From: DATEGZ01 sp035519535
GTDB taxonomy: Bacteria > Acidobacteriota > Vicinamibacteria > Vicinamibacterales > SCN-69-37
DNA: 64,000 bases
NCBI GenBank assembly: GCA_035519535.1
Contig: DATIWF010000080.1
Coordinates: 41,548 to 105,547 of the forward strand
Reading direction: 5' to 3'
In this document: positions 38,546-46,660 of the stretch, piece by piece
Layout: each line of letters starts with the position of its first letter
Position numbering within the stretch: the stretch's first letter is position 1
The notes under the pieces: model-generated
Database searches by the model: none
What the model was told of the DNA's origin: nothing
What the model saw: the letters and a program-made list of their open reading frames with translations, nothing else
Translations under genes and position numbers: made by a program

Positions 38546-39795
38546 CGCGCCACCCGCTTGGCGCCGGCCGACGGCCCGACGTCGGCCACCGGTGCGTTCG
38601 CCATGTCGTCGAAGGGCAGCGCGCGAAACGCGGCGGGCCGGTACTCCCGGAGCTCCTCCAGCTCTTCGGCGAGCTTCACCTGCTGCCAGAAGTCGTAGGC
38701 GACAGGCGCCGGCGGACGCCGCGGGCTCGCCAGCACGTCGCGGACGAACCGAAGGACCAGGCCGGCGAAGTCCTTGGCGCGCAGCCGTGCGAGCGCCGCG
38801 TCCTGGGCCGCGAGCACGCGATCCTCGAGGTCGCCGTCCGAGATCAACGCGTGCATCAGCGACGCCACATGGCGCGGATCCCTCGTGTCGTACAGCACGC
38901 CGCCGCCGTCCATCGTCGCCGGCACCGCGGTGGCGGCGAAGGCCAGCACCGGAACGCGCTTGAAGAACGACTCGATGATCGGCACGCAGAAACCCTCGTG
39001 CTCGCTCGCGCAGAGAAAGAGATCGGCGACGTCGTAGAGCGCCGTGATCTCCTCGTTGGTGACCTGGCCGAGGAGATGCACGTCGCTGACGCCGAGCCTG
39101 GCGGCCAGATGGTGCAGCTGCGCGAGATACGTTTCGAATCCGCCGTACGACCCGGCGATGATCAGCCGCGCGTGCGGATCGTACAGGGTCTTGTAGGCGT
39201 GGAAGTACCGGATGAGATTGTCGGGCCGCTTGTTCGGCACCAGCCGGCCCACGAACAGCACGTTCGTCCGCTCGTCGTCGAACGCCGCGGCGACGCGCGA
39301 GTCGGGCGTGACTTCCAGGTGCGAGAAATCGGGCACGACGGGCAGGACCGCGGTCGGCGCGAAGCCCGCGGCCTCGAGCTCCTGGCGATTGAACTCCGAG
39401 TCGCCGAGGGCGAGGTCGACGCGCTGGCGATAGGCCAGCAGCTCGCGGCGGCCGTGGTAGCACTGGCGGACCAGCTGGTCGTGCACGCCCAGGAAGTACT
39501 CGGGCGGCGTGATGTTGTGGTAGACGAGCGCCATCCGCGCGGGCAGCGCGTACGCCGTGCGCGACGCGCGCGATCCGAGCGAGAAGTGGTGGATCAGCAG
39601 GTCGTCAGGGCCGATCGCGCCGACCATGTCGCGATAGTCGACGGTCAGGTCCTCGAGCCGCGGGTCCGCGGTTTCGACGATGATCTCGGATTCGAAGCCG
39701 GCGGCGCGCAGGGCGCGCGCGATGCCGAGCACCTCGTGGCCGATGGCGTCGCCGTAGCCGAGCGTCGCCAGGATCTGGTGGACCCGCGGCGCCAT
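38542..39795 (-). CDS. GT4-type glycosyltransferase B', 417 aa
   Basis: GT-B fold. N-terminal MAPRVHQILATLGYGDAIGH, then LVYHNITPPEYFLGVHDQLV and the family-typical NVLFVGRLVPNKRPDNLIRY; donor site ASEHEGFCVPIIESFFKRVP. Paralog of the protein at 37478-38545. Its ATG lies directly after the stop of the preceding glycosyltransferase gene (39796-41076), and its stop overlaps the next start by 4 nt, so the four genes are tightly coupled. Confidence 0.9.
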   Translation of the reverse strand: MAPRVHQILATLGYGDAIGHEVLGIARALRAAGFESEIIVETADPRLEDLTVDYRDMVGAIGPDDLLIHHFSLGSRASRTAYALPARMALVYHNITPPEYFLGVHDQLVRQCYHGRRELLAYRQRVDLALGDSEFNRQELEAAGFAPTAVLPVVPDFSHLEVTPDSRVAAAFDDERTNVLFVGRLVPNKRPDNLIRYFHAYKTLYDPHARLIIAGSYGGFETYLAQLHHLAARLGVSDVHLLGQVTNEEITALYDVADLFLCASEHEGFCVPIIESFFKRVPVLAFAATAVPATMDGGGVLYDTRDPRHVASLMHALISDGDLEDRVLAAQDAALARLRAKDFAGLVLRFVRDVLASPRRPPAPVAYDFWQQVKLAEELEELREYRPAAFRALPFDDMANAPVADVGPSAGAKRVAR

Positions 39796-41076
39796 CTACT
39801 TCACCACCGGGCCGGACGGCACGGCGTCCACGACCTGACGCGCCGGAGGGATCGTGCGCTGCCGGCGCGCGAAGAATCCGGGCAGCGGCTCGAGCGCGGC
39901 CGTCGCCGGCTCGCGCTTCAGACGGTCGAACATCTCGGCGTACTTCCGCTCGATCACCGGCCACGCGTAGTGACGTCGGAAGAACTCCTGGCCGTTGCGT
40001 CCCAGCACGGCGCCAATCGGGCCGGTGCCCTCGAGCGTGTACAGCGCCTCGGCGAACTCCTCGAACGACTCGTAGTACAGCCCGCCGTTGCTGCGGACGG
40101 CCTGCCCGCGCAGCACGTCGCATTTGCCGTTGGCGAGCACCGGCTTGCCGAGCGCCCACGCCTCGAGCGCGACCATCGACAGGCTCTCGAACTGCGACGG
40201 CATGATCAGGACGTCCGCCGCGGCCAGCGCGTCGAACTTGTCCTCGTCCGACAGGAAGCCGACGTGCCTGATGCGGGGATGCGACGGAATCTCGAGCTCC
40301 TTCGATCCGACGAGCACCAGGTCGATCCCGTGCGGGTACATCACCGCGTAGCGCTCGAAGAACTCGAAGAGCTCGGCGCAGCCCTTGTTCCGGTCGATCC
40401 GGCCGATGTAGATAGCGAACGGCCGCTTGACGTTGAACTTCTTTCGGAAGCGCCAGGGCTGGGTGCGCTCCGGGATCGCGGACCCGACGCCGACGACGAC
40501 GCCCGGGCCCTCGCGCCGGCTCACGCCGTCGATGAGCGCGCGCTCCTCGAGCGAGTTGAACATCACGGCCCGGGCGCCGCGGAAGATCGGCGCGAACAGC
40601 GCCAGCCCGACCGCCGGGTCGCGCTCGGCCGTCGGCACCAGCACGGACTTGTGCGGCACCGCGCGGATGCCGTGCCACGCGTGATAGTAGCGGTAGCTGA
40701 AGAACACGAAGAAGTCGAACGCCTCGCGCGCGCCGGTGATGAACCTGATGAGCTTCGGCGACGTCGGGCCCTCGCTGTCGAGCCACTTCAGCTCGTCGGC
40801 GAGCGAGTGGGGCTCGTCGAACACGACACGCGAGCGGCGGCCGAAATCGCCGGTGTCGCGCGGGTGCGCCACCGGAAACCGCCGGACGCGAAGGCCGTTG
40901 ACCGTCTCGATGCCCTCAGCGAGCTCGTTCCGCCAGGTGATGTAGTCGCGCGCGCACGTCGTCAGGACGTCCACATCGGCGTGCCGCGCGAGCCGTTCCG
41001 CGATGTATCGGGCGTGAAGCTCCGCGCCGCCGCTGATGTCCGCGCCGTAGCGCTGAACAACAACCGCCAGCTTCAC
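39796..41076 (-). CDS. GT4-type glycosyltransferase A', 426 aa
   Basis: GT-B fold. MKLAVVVQRYGADISGGAEL start, FAIYIGRIDRNKGCAELFEF and donor site PSQFESLSMVALEAWALGKP with the E-x7-E pair. Close paralog of the protein at 36176-37465, whereas the two genes between them form a second paralogous pair, giving an A'-B'-B-A order. The start overlaps the stop of the 328-aa coiled-coil protein by 4 nt (ATGA). Likely adds sugars to a cell-surface polysaccharide; linkage unknown. Confidence 0.9.
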   Translation of the reverse strand: MKLAVVVQRYGADISGGAELHARYIAERLARHADVDVLTTCARDYITWRNELAEGIETVNGLRVRRFPVAHPRDTGDFGRRSRVVFDEPHSLADELKWLDSEGPTSPKLIRFITGAREAFDFFVFFSYRYYHAWHGIRAVPHKSVLVPTAERDPAVGLALFAPIFRGARAVMFNSLEERALIDGVSRREGPGVVVGVGSAIPERTQPWRFRKKFNVKRPFAIYIGRIDRNKGCAELFEFFERYAVMYPHGIDLVLVGSKELEIPSHPRIRHVGFLSDEDKFDALAAADVLIMPSQFESLSMVALEAWALGKPVLANGKCDVLRGQAVRSNGGLYYESFEEFAEALYTLEGTGPIGAVLGRNGQEFFRRHYAWPVIERKYAEMFDRLKREPATAALEPLPGFFARRQRTIPPARQVVDAVPSGPVVK

Positions 41077-42059
41077 TGATCGTCGGCTCCGGAGTCGTCC
41101 GGACCTCTCATCTCGCCTGCCTCCGCTGAGCTCCTCGGCGCGGCTTCGCCCGAACCTCCCGATTCGTCCGGACGCCTCGTGTCGACCGGGCCCCTCATCG
41201 CGCCTGGGCTTCCTGATTCTCCCGCACTCCCCGATCCCACCGGGCCTCGTTGATCGCCCATCGTCTGCCCGGGCCGCCGACGCCGGCGTCGGCGCCGCCG
41301 CCGTCCGCCCCCTTCGCGCCCCTCGGGCCGGCCTCCGCCCCCTTCGCTCCAGGGGCGCGGCGCTGTCTCGGCCGCAACTCTCGGTTCACCGGAACTTCGC
41401 GGTTCGCCGCCCGGACTTCTCGTCTCGCCGGACTCTCGCGGTTCATCCGGCCCCCGCGATTCGCCCGCGCCTCTCGCGTCGCCCGCCGGCGCCGCCCGTC
41501 GGTACTGGACGACGCTTTCGAGTGACCGCCCGCGCCGCTCGTCGAAGTCCAGCCGGCTGCTGAGCGACTCGACGCGCATCTTCAGGTTGTGGACCTCGAT
41601 CCCCAGCCGCGTCGCCTCGACGACGAGGTTGTGAATGACTTCGTAGACCAGCGGATCGAGCTCCTCGCGCTGGCGGAACAGCCGGTGGTTCAGGGCGTTG
41701 ATCTCCGCCTGGGTGTGGAGTGCGTCGGTGATGCGATTCGGGTTGAAGAACAGCAGCAGGAACGGCCGGAGCAGCTTGCGGATGGCGCGCAGGTAGCCGC
41801 GGTGCGTTTCGTACAGCGTGGTGTCCTCGAACGTGAAGTGCGGCGGGGCCGGGCTGACGACGCGGTGCTTGCGGAACTGCTCGACGAGATCCGAGCGCAC
41901 GCCGCGCGGGTCCAGGAACTTCTCGAGCTTCACGTTCGCCAGCTGCTGCAGCTCGGCCTCGGTGTAGTCCACGCCGCGCTTCTCGCGGATGCGCGCGCGG
42001 ATCTGCCGCATGATTTGCTCGACGTCAACGGAATCGGAACGAACGTTCAGGTCTGCCAT
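41073..42059 (-). CDS. Coiled-coil protein with Arg tract and disordered tail, 328 aa
   Basis: Residues ~1-60 carry DSVDVEQIMRQIRARIREKR, VDYTEAELQQLANVKLEKFL, a segment often found at the start of proteins encoded in O-antigen or surface-glycan clusters. Residues ~95-185 are helical (LLRPFLLLFFNPNRITDALH, the latter close to an amphipathic or membrane-associated helix; LGIEVHNLKMRVESLSSRLD). From ~195 on it is low complexity: degenerate Gly/Glu/Ser/Pro/Arg repeats (SRGPDEPRES, TRSPGGEPRSSGEPR) and a tract of ten Arg near residue 260. ATG at 42059 (MADLNVRSD) is preferred over 42086. Function unknown; overlap with a glycosyltransferase gene suggests a role in glycan assembly. Confidence 0.7.
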   Translation of the reverse strand: MADLNVRSDSVDVEQIMRQIRARIREKRGVDYTEAELQQLANVKLEKFLDPRGVRSDLVEQFRKHRVVSPAPPHFTFEDTTLYETHRGYLRAIRKLLRPFLLLFFNPNRITDALHTQAEINALNHRLFRQREELDPLVYEVIHNLVVEATRLGIEVHNLKMRVESLSSRLDFDERRGRSLESVVQYRRAAPAGDARGAGESRGPDEPRESGETRSPGGEPRSSGEPRVAAETAPRPWSEGGGGRPEGREGGGRRRRRRRRRRPGQTMGDQRGPVGSGSAGESGSPGAMRGPVDTRRPDESGGSGEAAPRSSAEAGEMRGPDDSGADDQ

Positions 42060-42080
42060 TTCTGGTCCTAATCTCTTGTC

Positions 42081-42164
42081 AGGCATCAGCCATCAGGCAG
42101 TGGGCATCAGCGAGTGGACGCTGCATGCGCGGCCCGTGCCGAATGCCCGGTGCCTAGTGCCTGC
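42081..42164. repeat. Head-to-head heptamer arrays between two glycan-cluster genes
   Basis: Left half: AGGCATC, AGCCATC, AGGCAGT, GGGCATC (42081-42108). Right half in reverse sense: TGCCGAA, TGCCCGG, TGCCTAG, TGCCTGC (42137-42164). The halves can fold into an imperfect hairpin. The right half runs into the last codons of the DUF362 gene. Same repeat type as at 20201-20253. Confidence 0.65.
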
Positions 42165-43440
42165 TCTCTGCGTGTCTCCGCCGGCTCGCAAACTCGGGCG
42201 CCTCGGCGATGCAGGTCGCGAGAATCCCCAGCGACCGGCCGAGCGCGCGGAATCCCGTGCGCTGAAGGTCGGCGCCGCCCGCAGGAATCGCCGGGTACCC
42301 CCGGTCATCGGAGGTCACGTGTTCCCAGTGCTCGAAGAGCCGGCCCCACGGGCTCTCCAGCACGTCGTGCATCATCGTCTTCGCCTTGAGCGGGTACCAG
42401 AAGCTGTCGTGGTACACGACGCTGGCGATGTACGCCCACGGCGCCAGCACCGTCTTGAGCGACCATTCGATCGGCGCCTTGAGCGGCCCCCAGTAGATCT
42501 TGTGCTGCATCCGCGAGGCGAACGTCATCTTCTTGAACGGGCCCGTGAAGTGCCAGTTCTCGGCGGCGGCCGACTGGTCGCCGACGATGTCGATGTCGCG
42601 CGGGTCGCCGACGCCCAGCCCCAGGTCGTGCGCGAGCCGGATGTACTTGATTGACATCGGGTCGAAGCCCATCAGCTTCGCCGCGACGGCGTCGATCGCC
42701 ACCTGGTCCGCGCTCGCCAGGATGACGTTCTTCACGTACGGCACCATGCAGCGCGGCCCCGGACCGTCGCCCGCGAACGTGCCGTCCATCACGGCGAACA
42801 CGCCGCGGTGGATCTTCTTCTGGATCATCAGGAGATCGACCAGCGTCTCGTGGATGACCGGGTGCGTCCAGTGCCGCCGCTCGTTCAGCAGGCCGCCGAA
42901 CGCGTTCTTCATCGCGCCCGTCGTCGTCGTGAACACGTGCGTCTTGACCGTCGGCAGGTGGATGATGTTCTCGCCGATGAACCGGCGCGGGATCATGAAG
43001 CCGTCGGGATAGACCTCATTGAGGCACAGGAACTTCTTCGTCAGGTCGCCGACGGCATCCTTGATGTTGATCCAGGGCTCGTCGCCCTCGTAGAGATGGA
43101 TGTTCCTGAGCCCGTGCGCTTCGACCACGTTGAGCTGCTTGTTCTCGCGCTCGCCGAGGTGCGCGTCGATCACGACCGTGCGGTTGTGGCACGCGTGGAT
43201 CAGCGTCGGATCGTAGCCGTCGCGCGTCATCGCGCGGATCACGCCCTCGAGCTGCCAGGGCACGGTCGAGCTGCCCGGAAAGAAGAAGTGCCACGAGATG
43301 TTGACCTTGAGCGCCGTGTCGGCGTCGCGCGCGATGACCTGCTGGTAGCCGGCCAGGTTCAGCAGGGAGTGGTAGTCGGCCAGCACGGTGGCCGGCTCGG
43401 TGCGGAGGATCGCGACTTTCGATCTGGGCATGGGCATCAC
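42154..43440 (-). CDS. DUF362-domain protein, 428 aa
   Basis: Contains the DUF362 features: SKVAILRTEPATVLADYHSL, LKVNISWHFFFPG, VIDAHLGERENKQ, IPRRFIGENIIHLPTVKTHV, TGAMKNAFGGLLNERRHWTH and ADQVAIDAVAAKLMGFDPMS. The first half carries His and Cys residues (HACHNR) but no classical 4Fe-4S box. Members of this family appear in diverse metabolic and glycan clusters; a biochemical role is not settled. The likely start is the ATG at 43431 (MPRSKVAIL), shortening the listed frame by three residues. It follows the UbiA gene by 6 bp on the same strand. Confidence 0.88.
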   Translation of the reverse strand: MMPMPRSKVAILRTEPATVLADYHSLLNLAGYQQVIARDADTALKVNISWHFFFPGSSTVPWQLEGVIRAMTRDGYDPTLIHACHNRTVVIDAHLGERENKQLNVVEAHGLRNIHLYEGDEPWINIKDAVGDLTKKFLCLNEVYPDGFMIPRRFIGENIIHLPTVKTHVFTTTTGAMKNAFGGLLNERRHWTHPVIHETLVDLLMIQKKIHRGVFAVMDGTFAGDGPGPRCMVPYVKNVILASADQVAIDAVAAKLMGFDPMSIKYIRLAHDLGLGVGDPRDIDIVGDQSAAAENWHFTGPFKKMTFASRMQHKIYWGPLKAPIEWSLKTVLAPWAYIASVVYHDSFWYPLKAKTMMHDVLESPWGRLFEHWEHVTSDDRGYPAIPAGGADLQRTGFRALGRSLGILATCIAEAPEFASRRRHAESRH

Positions 43441-43446
43441 GCGGCG

Positions 43447-44403
43447 TCAGAGCCAGGACGTGTACAGAATCACGATCACGGCCGCGACCCACAGCGCCAC
43501 GCACACCAGCAGCGGAATGTCGGTCAGCAGCATCTCCGACGGGTTGCCGCCGCCGTCCCGCTGGTGCACCAGATAAAGGTACCGGAAGATCCCGTACAGC
43601 GGAAAGGGCACCGTCAAGAGCAGCCGATCCGTGTGGAACTTCTGTACGGTCTCCGGACTGATCGTGTAGAAGGCGTAGGCCAGGAGCGTCGACGCGGTGA
43701 CGACGCCAATCATCTGGTCGAGCAGGTACGGACTGTAGTGGGCCAGACTCTGCCGGTGCCCGCGGGCGTCGTCGGCCAGCGTCACGAGCTCGGCGCGCCG
43801 TTTGCTCAGGCCCAGGAACAGCGCGAGCAGCAGCGTGAGCAGCAGCAGCCAGTGGCTGAAAATGACGTCGATCGCGACCGCGCCGCCGTACGCGCGGAGC
43901 ACGAAGCCGCCGGCGAGCACCAGGACGTCGAGAATCACGACGTGCTTGAGCGAGAGGGAGTAGAGGGCCTGCAGCAGGAAGTAGGTCACCGCCACGAGGC
44001 CGAACGCGCGGTTGAGCGCGAACGCGCCGGCGAACGACACGCCGAGCAGGATCACGGCCGTGGCCAGTGCGACGCGCGGCGAGATCGCCCCCGACGCGAT
44101 CGGCCGCCGGGACTTGACCGGGTGCCGCCGATCCGCCTCGCGATCGAGCACGTCATTGATCAGGTAGACCGCGCTCGAGAGCAGACAGAAGACGCCGAAC
44201 GCGACCAGCGCGCGCTCGACGGACGACGGATCGCCGAGCTTCTCGCCGAAGATGAGGCCGGCGAACACCAGCAGGTTCTTGATCCACTGGCTCGGGCGGA
44301 GCGACCGCAGGAGATTCACGGCAAGACCCGGACGAGTCCGGGCAGAGTCGCCGGCCGTGGCCGGGATCGCCGGGCTGGCGGGTGAGACGGGACTGCGGGC
44401 CAT
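43447..44403 (-). CDS. UbiA-family prenyltransferase (decaprenyl-phosphate phosphoribosyltransferase-like), up to 318 aa
   Basis: Polytopic enzyme with the polyprenyl-binding motif NDVLDREADRRHPVKSRRPI and the LRSLRPSQWIKNLLVFAGLI start characteristic of the phosphoribosyl-decaprenyl branch. A second conserved region is LKHVVILDVLVLAGGFVLRA. That branch transfers phosphoribose from PRPP to a polyprenyl phosphate, making precursors for arabinofuranosyl glycans; this assignment is by similarity. The N-terminus is uncertain: ATG at 44403 has no RBS and abuts the inverted repeat 44412-44497, while a GTG at 44319 lies just before the conserved region. Followed by the DUF362 gene. Confidence 0.85.
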   Translation of the reverse strand: MARSPVSPASPAIPATAGDSARTRPGLAVNLLRSLRPSQWIKNLLVFAGLIFGEKLGDPSSVERALVAFGVFCLLSSAVYLINDVLDREADRRHPVKSRRPIASGAISPRVALATAVILLGVSFAGAFALNRAFGLVAVTYFLLQALYSLSLKHVVILDVLVLAGGFVLRAYGGAVAIDVIFSHWLLLLTLLLALFLGLSKRRAELVTLADDARGHRQSLAHYSPYLLDQMIGVVTASTLLAYAFYTISPETVQKFHTDRLLLTVPFPLYGIFRYLYLVHQRDGGGNPSEMLLTDIPLLVCVALWVAAVIVILYTSWL

Positions 44404-44411
44404 GCGCTTAA

Positions 44412-44497
44412 GGGGACGGAGGCCGATCTGTGGGAATCTCCAGGGAGATCACTGTGACCGTCTCCCCGGAGATTTCCACAGATCGACCTCCGTCCCC
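44412..44497. repeat. Long inverted repeat (REP-like hairpin) related to the RAYT element ends
   Basis: Arms 44412-44441 and 44468-44497 are 30 nt with two mismatches, both starting from GGGGACGGAGG and containing CGATCTGTGG. The 26-nt loop has an inner GGGAGA/TCTCCC stem. The arm begins with the same GGGGACGGAGGTCG seen inside the left end of the RAYT element at 58160-58897. It fills the gap between the STAS stop and the first candidate UbiA start. Confidence 0.8.
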
Positions 44498-44503
44498 CTA
44501 GAC

Positions 44504-44842
44504 TTAGCTGAAGCTCTTCAGCGCGTCCTGCTCGGAGTCGAACGTTTCGAACACCGTCAGCAGCTTCGTGATCGACAGCAGATCGGTGATCCGCTTCGTC
44601 AGGTTCACGAGCTTGAGCTGGCCGCCCTGGCGGCTCACGGTCGTGTACGTTCGTACCACTTCACCCAACCCGGCGCTGTCGATGTACGGCACGCCTTCGA
44701 GATTGAGCAGGATGCGTTTGCGGTTCTGGTGGACGAGCGAGTTGATCTTGTCCTTCAACGCCTCGTCGCCCTCACCGAGCGTGATCTTGCCTTTCAGGTC
44801 GAGAATCGTCACCTCGCCGACGACCCGTTCCTCGATCTGCAT
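44504..44842 (-). CDS. STAS-domain protein (anti-anti-sigma-factor-like), 112 aa
   Basis: Whole protein is a single STAS fold of the SpoIIAA/RsbV type: MQIEERVVGEVTILDLKGKI, RILLNLEGVPYIDSAGLGEV and a C-terminal helix TVFETFDSEQDALKSF. Ser56 in DSAGLG is the conserved phosphorylation site. Such proteins control partner-switching with a kinase/anti-sigma factor, which is not encoded here. CAGGAGC precedes the ATG. It lies between rpsU and the hairpin/UbiA gene. Confidence 0.93.
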   Translation of the reverse strand: MQIEERVVGEVTILDLKGKITLGEGDEALKDKINSLVHQNRKRILLNLEGVPYIDSAGLGEVVRTYTTVSRQGGQLKLVNLTKRITDLLSITKLLTVFETFDSEQDALKSFS

Positions 44843-44911
44843 GCGAAGCTCCTGACCGTTCTGATGCCCGCGACTGGCGGGGATGCCCTGAAAAAGAGCC
44901 CTTAGTCTAGC

Positions 44912-45109
44912 CTACTCGGCCTCGCGGCGCTGCTTTTTGCGCGAGCGTTTGCGGGCGAGGGCCTGTTTCGCCCGGCGCTTGTCGCCGGGTTTCAGATAGA
45001 AGGAGTGTTTCTTGATGTCCTTGATGATGTCTTCCTGCTGCACCTTTCGCTTGAACCGGCGCAGCGCACTCTCAATCGACTCGCCTTCCTGGATCTTCAC
45101 TTCTGCCAA
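44912..45109 (-). CDS. rpsU: Ribosomal protein bS21, 65 aa
   Basis: Starts LAEVKIQEGESIESALRRFK, then RKVQQEDIIKDIKKHSFYLK and a basic C-terminus RRAKQALARKRSRKKQRR, exactly the S21 pattern. The start is a TTG at 45109, because an S21-like N-terminus (AEVKI) begins right there and GGGGGTG stands upstream; a downstream GTG at 45100 would drop conserved residues. bS21 is part of the 30S head/platform and helps initiation. A stable hairpin lies in its 5' leader at 45140-45168. Transcribed leftwards ahead of STAS and the glycan genes. Confidence 0.95.
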   Translation of the reverse strand: MAEVKIQEGESIESALRRFKRKVQQEDIIKDIKKHSFYLKPGDKRRAKQALARKRSRKKQRREAE

Positions 45110-45139
45110 GGCTCGACACCCCCTCTCCCGCGGGATTCC

Positions 45140-45168
45140 GGCCCTGCCACCCCAGCCGGGGCAGGGCC
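45140..45168 (-). promoter_or_regulatory. Hairpin in the rpsU 5' leader
   Basis: GGCCCTGCC (45140-45148) and GGCAGGGCC (45160-45168) form a perfect 9-bp stem with an 11-nt loop, 30 nt upstream of the rpsU TTG. It could be an autoregulatory binding site for S21 or a simple structural element. No T-tract follows on the minus strand. Confidence 0.4.
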
Positions 45169-45207
45169 AACACTGAAGGTTAACAGGGCCGGGGGCAAAG
45201 GACAAAG

Positions 45208-45263
45208 GGCAGAAGGCAGAAGGCAGAGGGCAGAAGGCAGAGGGCAGAGGGCAGAAGGCAGAG
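45208..45263. repeat. Heptamer tandem repeat, eight GGCAGAR units
   Basis: Eight 7-bp units of GGCAGAA or GGCAGAG with no spacers, in the divergent gap between rpsU and purD. Confidence 0.9.
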
Positions 45264-45373
45264 GGCGAGACCCCGGGATGAGCCTGGGTTCTGGCCCCGC
45301 CCGGCGGCAGCCGGGCCTGACCCGTTCCTGTGGTCCATCCTGGCCGCTGTCAGAGGTCAAGGACCATCGTAAG

Positions 45374-46660
45374 ATGCTTGGCGTGCGCGTCCTGGTCCTC
45401 GGCAGCGGCGGGCGGGAGCACGCGCTGGCCTGGCGGCTCAGCCGGGATCCCGACGTCAAGCACATCGTCGCGGCGCCCGGGAATCCGGGCATGGCGGAGG
45501 TCGCCCGCTGCGCGTCGGTGGACCTGACGGCGCTCGACAGCGTGCTTGCCCTGGCCGAGGACGCCAAAGTCGACCTCACGGTCGTGGGTCCTGAAGCGCC
45601 GCTCGAGCGCGGGTTGGTCGATGTGTTCCGGCGAGCCGGCCGGCCCATCGTCGGGCCGTCGGCGCGCGCCGCGGCGCTCGAGTGCTCCAAGGCGTTTGCC
45701 AAGGAGTTCATGGGGCGCCACGGCATCCCGACGGCGCGCTTCCGCGTCTGCGACGACATCGACTCCGCGCTCGACGCCGTGTCCGGCCGTCATTTCGGTT
45801 TTCCGGTCGTCGTCAAGGCTGACGGCCTGGCCGGCGGCAAGGGCGTCGTCGTCGCGCGCGATCGCGCAGAGGCCGAGGACGCCGCGCGCGACGCGATGCT
45901 CGACCAGCGCTTCGGCCCGGCCGGCGCGAAGCTCGTGATCGAGGAATGTCTGGCGGGGCCGGAGGTGTCGTTCTTCGTCCTGTCGGATGGCACGCGCGCG
46001 CTGCCGCTCGGCGCCGCCCAGGACCACAAACGACTGCTGGACGGTGACCAGGGACCGAACACGGGCGGGATGGGGGCGTTCGCGCCGAGTCCGCTCGCGA
46101 CCCCCGCGCTCGTCGCGACCGTCCTGCGCGAGATCGTCCAGCCGGTGCTCGACGGCATGCGCGCGGAGGGCGAGCCGTACACGGGATTCCTGTACGTGAG
46201 CCTGATGCTCACGAGCACCGGGCCGAAGGTGATCGAGTTCAACGTGCGCTTCGGCGATCCGGAGGCGCAAGTGGTCATGCCGATGCTCAGGGGGCGGTTC
46301 GGGCGCGTGCTGCTGGCGGCGGCGAAGGGCACGCTCAGCAGCGAGTCGATCGCGGCGACGAGCGATCGCGTGGTGGGGATCGTGCTCGCGTCGCGCGGGT
46401 ACCCGGGTCACGTGCAGACCGGACAGGTCATCAGCGGCCTCGATCGCGCGTCGAAAATGCCGGGCGTGCTCGTCTTCCACGCGGGGACGCGCCGGGAGGA
46501 GCGGAAGGTCGTCACGGCCGGCGGGCGCGTCCTGACGGTGGTCGGCCGCGCGCCGACGTTCGAGAAGGCGATGGCGCGGGCGTACGAGGCCGCGGGCGTG
46601 ATTTCGTTCGACGGGATGCAGTATCGTCACGACATCGGGAAGAAGGCTGTGCCGGCATGA
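45374..46660 (+). CDS. purD: Phosphoribosylamine-glycine ligase, 428 aa
   Basis: Second step of purine synthesis: joins glycine to phosphoribosylamine using ATP. N-terminal VRVLVLGSGGREHALAWRLS, ATP-grasp loop FPVVVKADGLAGGKGVVVAR, DHKRLLDGDQGPNTGGMGAF, FLYVSLMLTSTGPKVIEFNV with the metal-binding NVRFGDPEAQ. Length normal. The start ATG at 45374 begins at MLGVRVLVLG. Its stop overlaps purE by 4 nt. The purD-purE pair is separated from the main purine operon by the TonB fragment and rlmN. Confidence 0.96.
   Translation: MLGVRVLVLGSGGREHALAWRLSRDPDVKHIVAAPGNPGMAEVARCASVDLTALDSVLALAEDAKVDLTVVGPEAPLERGLVDVFRRAGRPIVGPSARAAALECSKAFAKEFMGRHGIPTARFRVCDDIDSALDAVSGRHFGFPVVVKADGLAGGKGVVVARDRAEAEDAARDAMLDQRFGPAGAKLVIEECLAGPEVSFFVLSDGTRALPLGAAQDHKRLLDGDQGPNTGGMGAFAPSPLATPALVATVLREIVQPVLDGMRAEGEPYTGFLYVSLMLTSTGPKVIEFNVRFGDPEAQVVMPMLRGRFGRVLLAAAKGTLSSESIAATSDRVVGIVLASRGYPGHVQTGQVISGLDRASKMPGVLVFHAGTRREERKVVTAGGRVLTVVGRAPTFEKAMARAYEAAGVISFDGMQYRHDIGKKAVPA

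Noticed and set aside
44412..44497. Simple intrinsic terminator after the STAS gene
   Set aside because: The stem is much longer than a terminator stem, has no T-tract, and shares sequence with the RAYT ends.
45264..45373. Purine riboswitch upstream of purD
   Set aside because: The leader is short and GC-rich; the conserved loop sequences of purine or PRPP riboswitches were not found.
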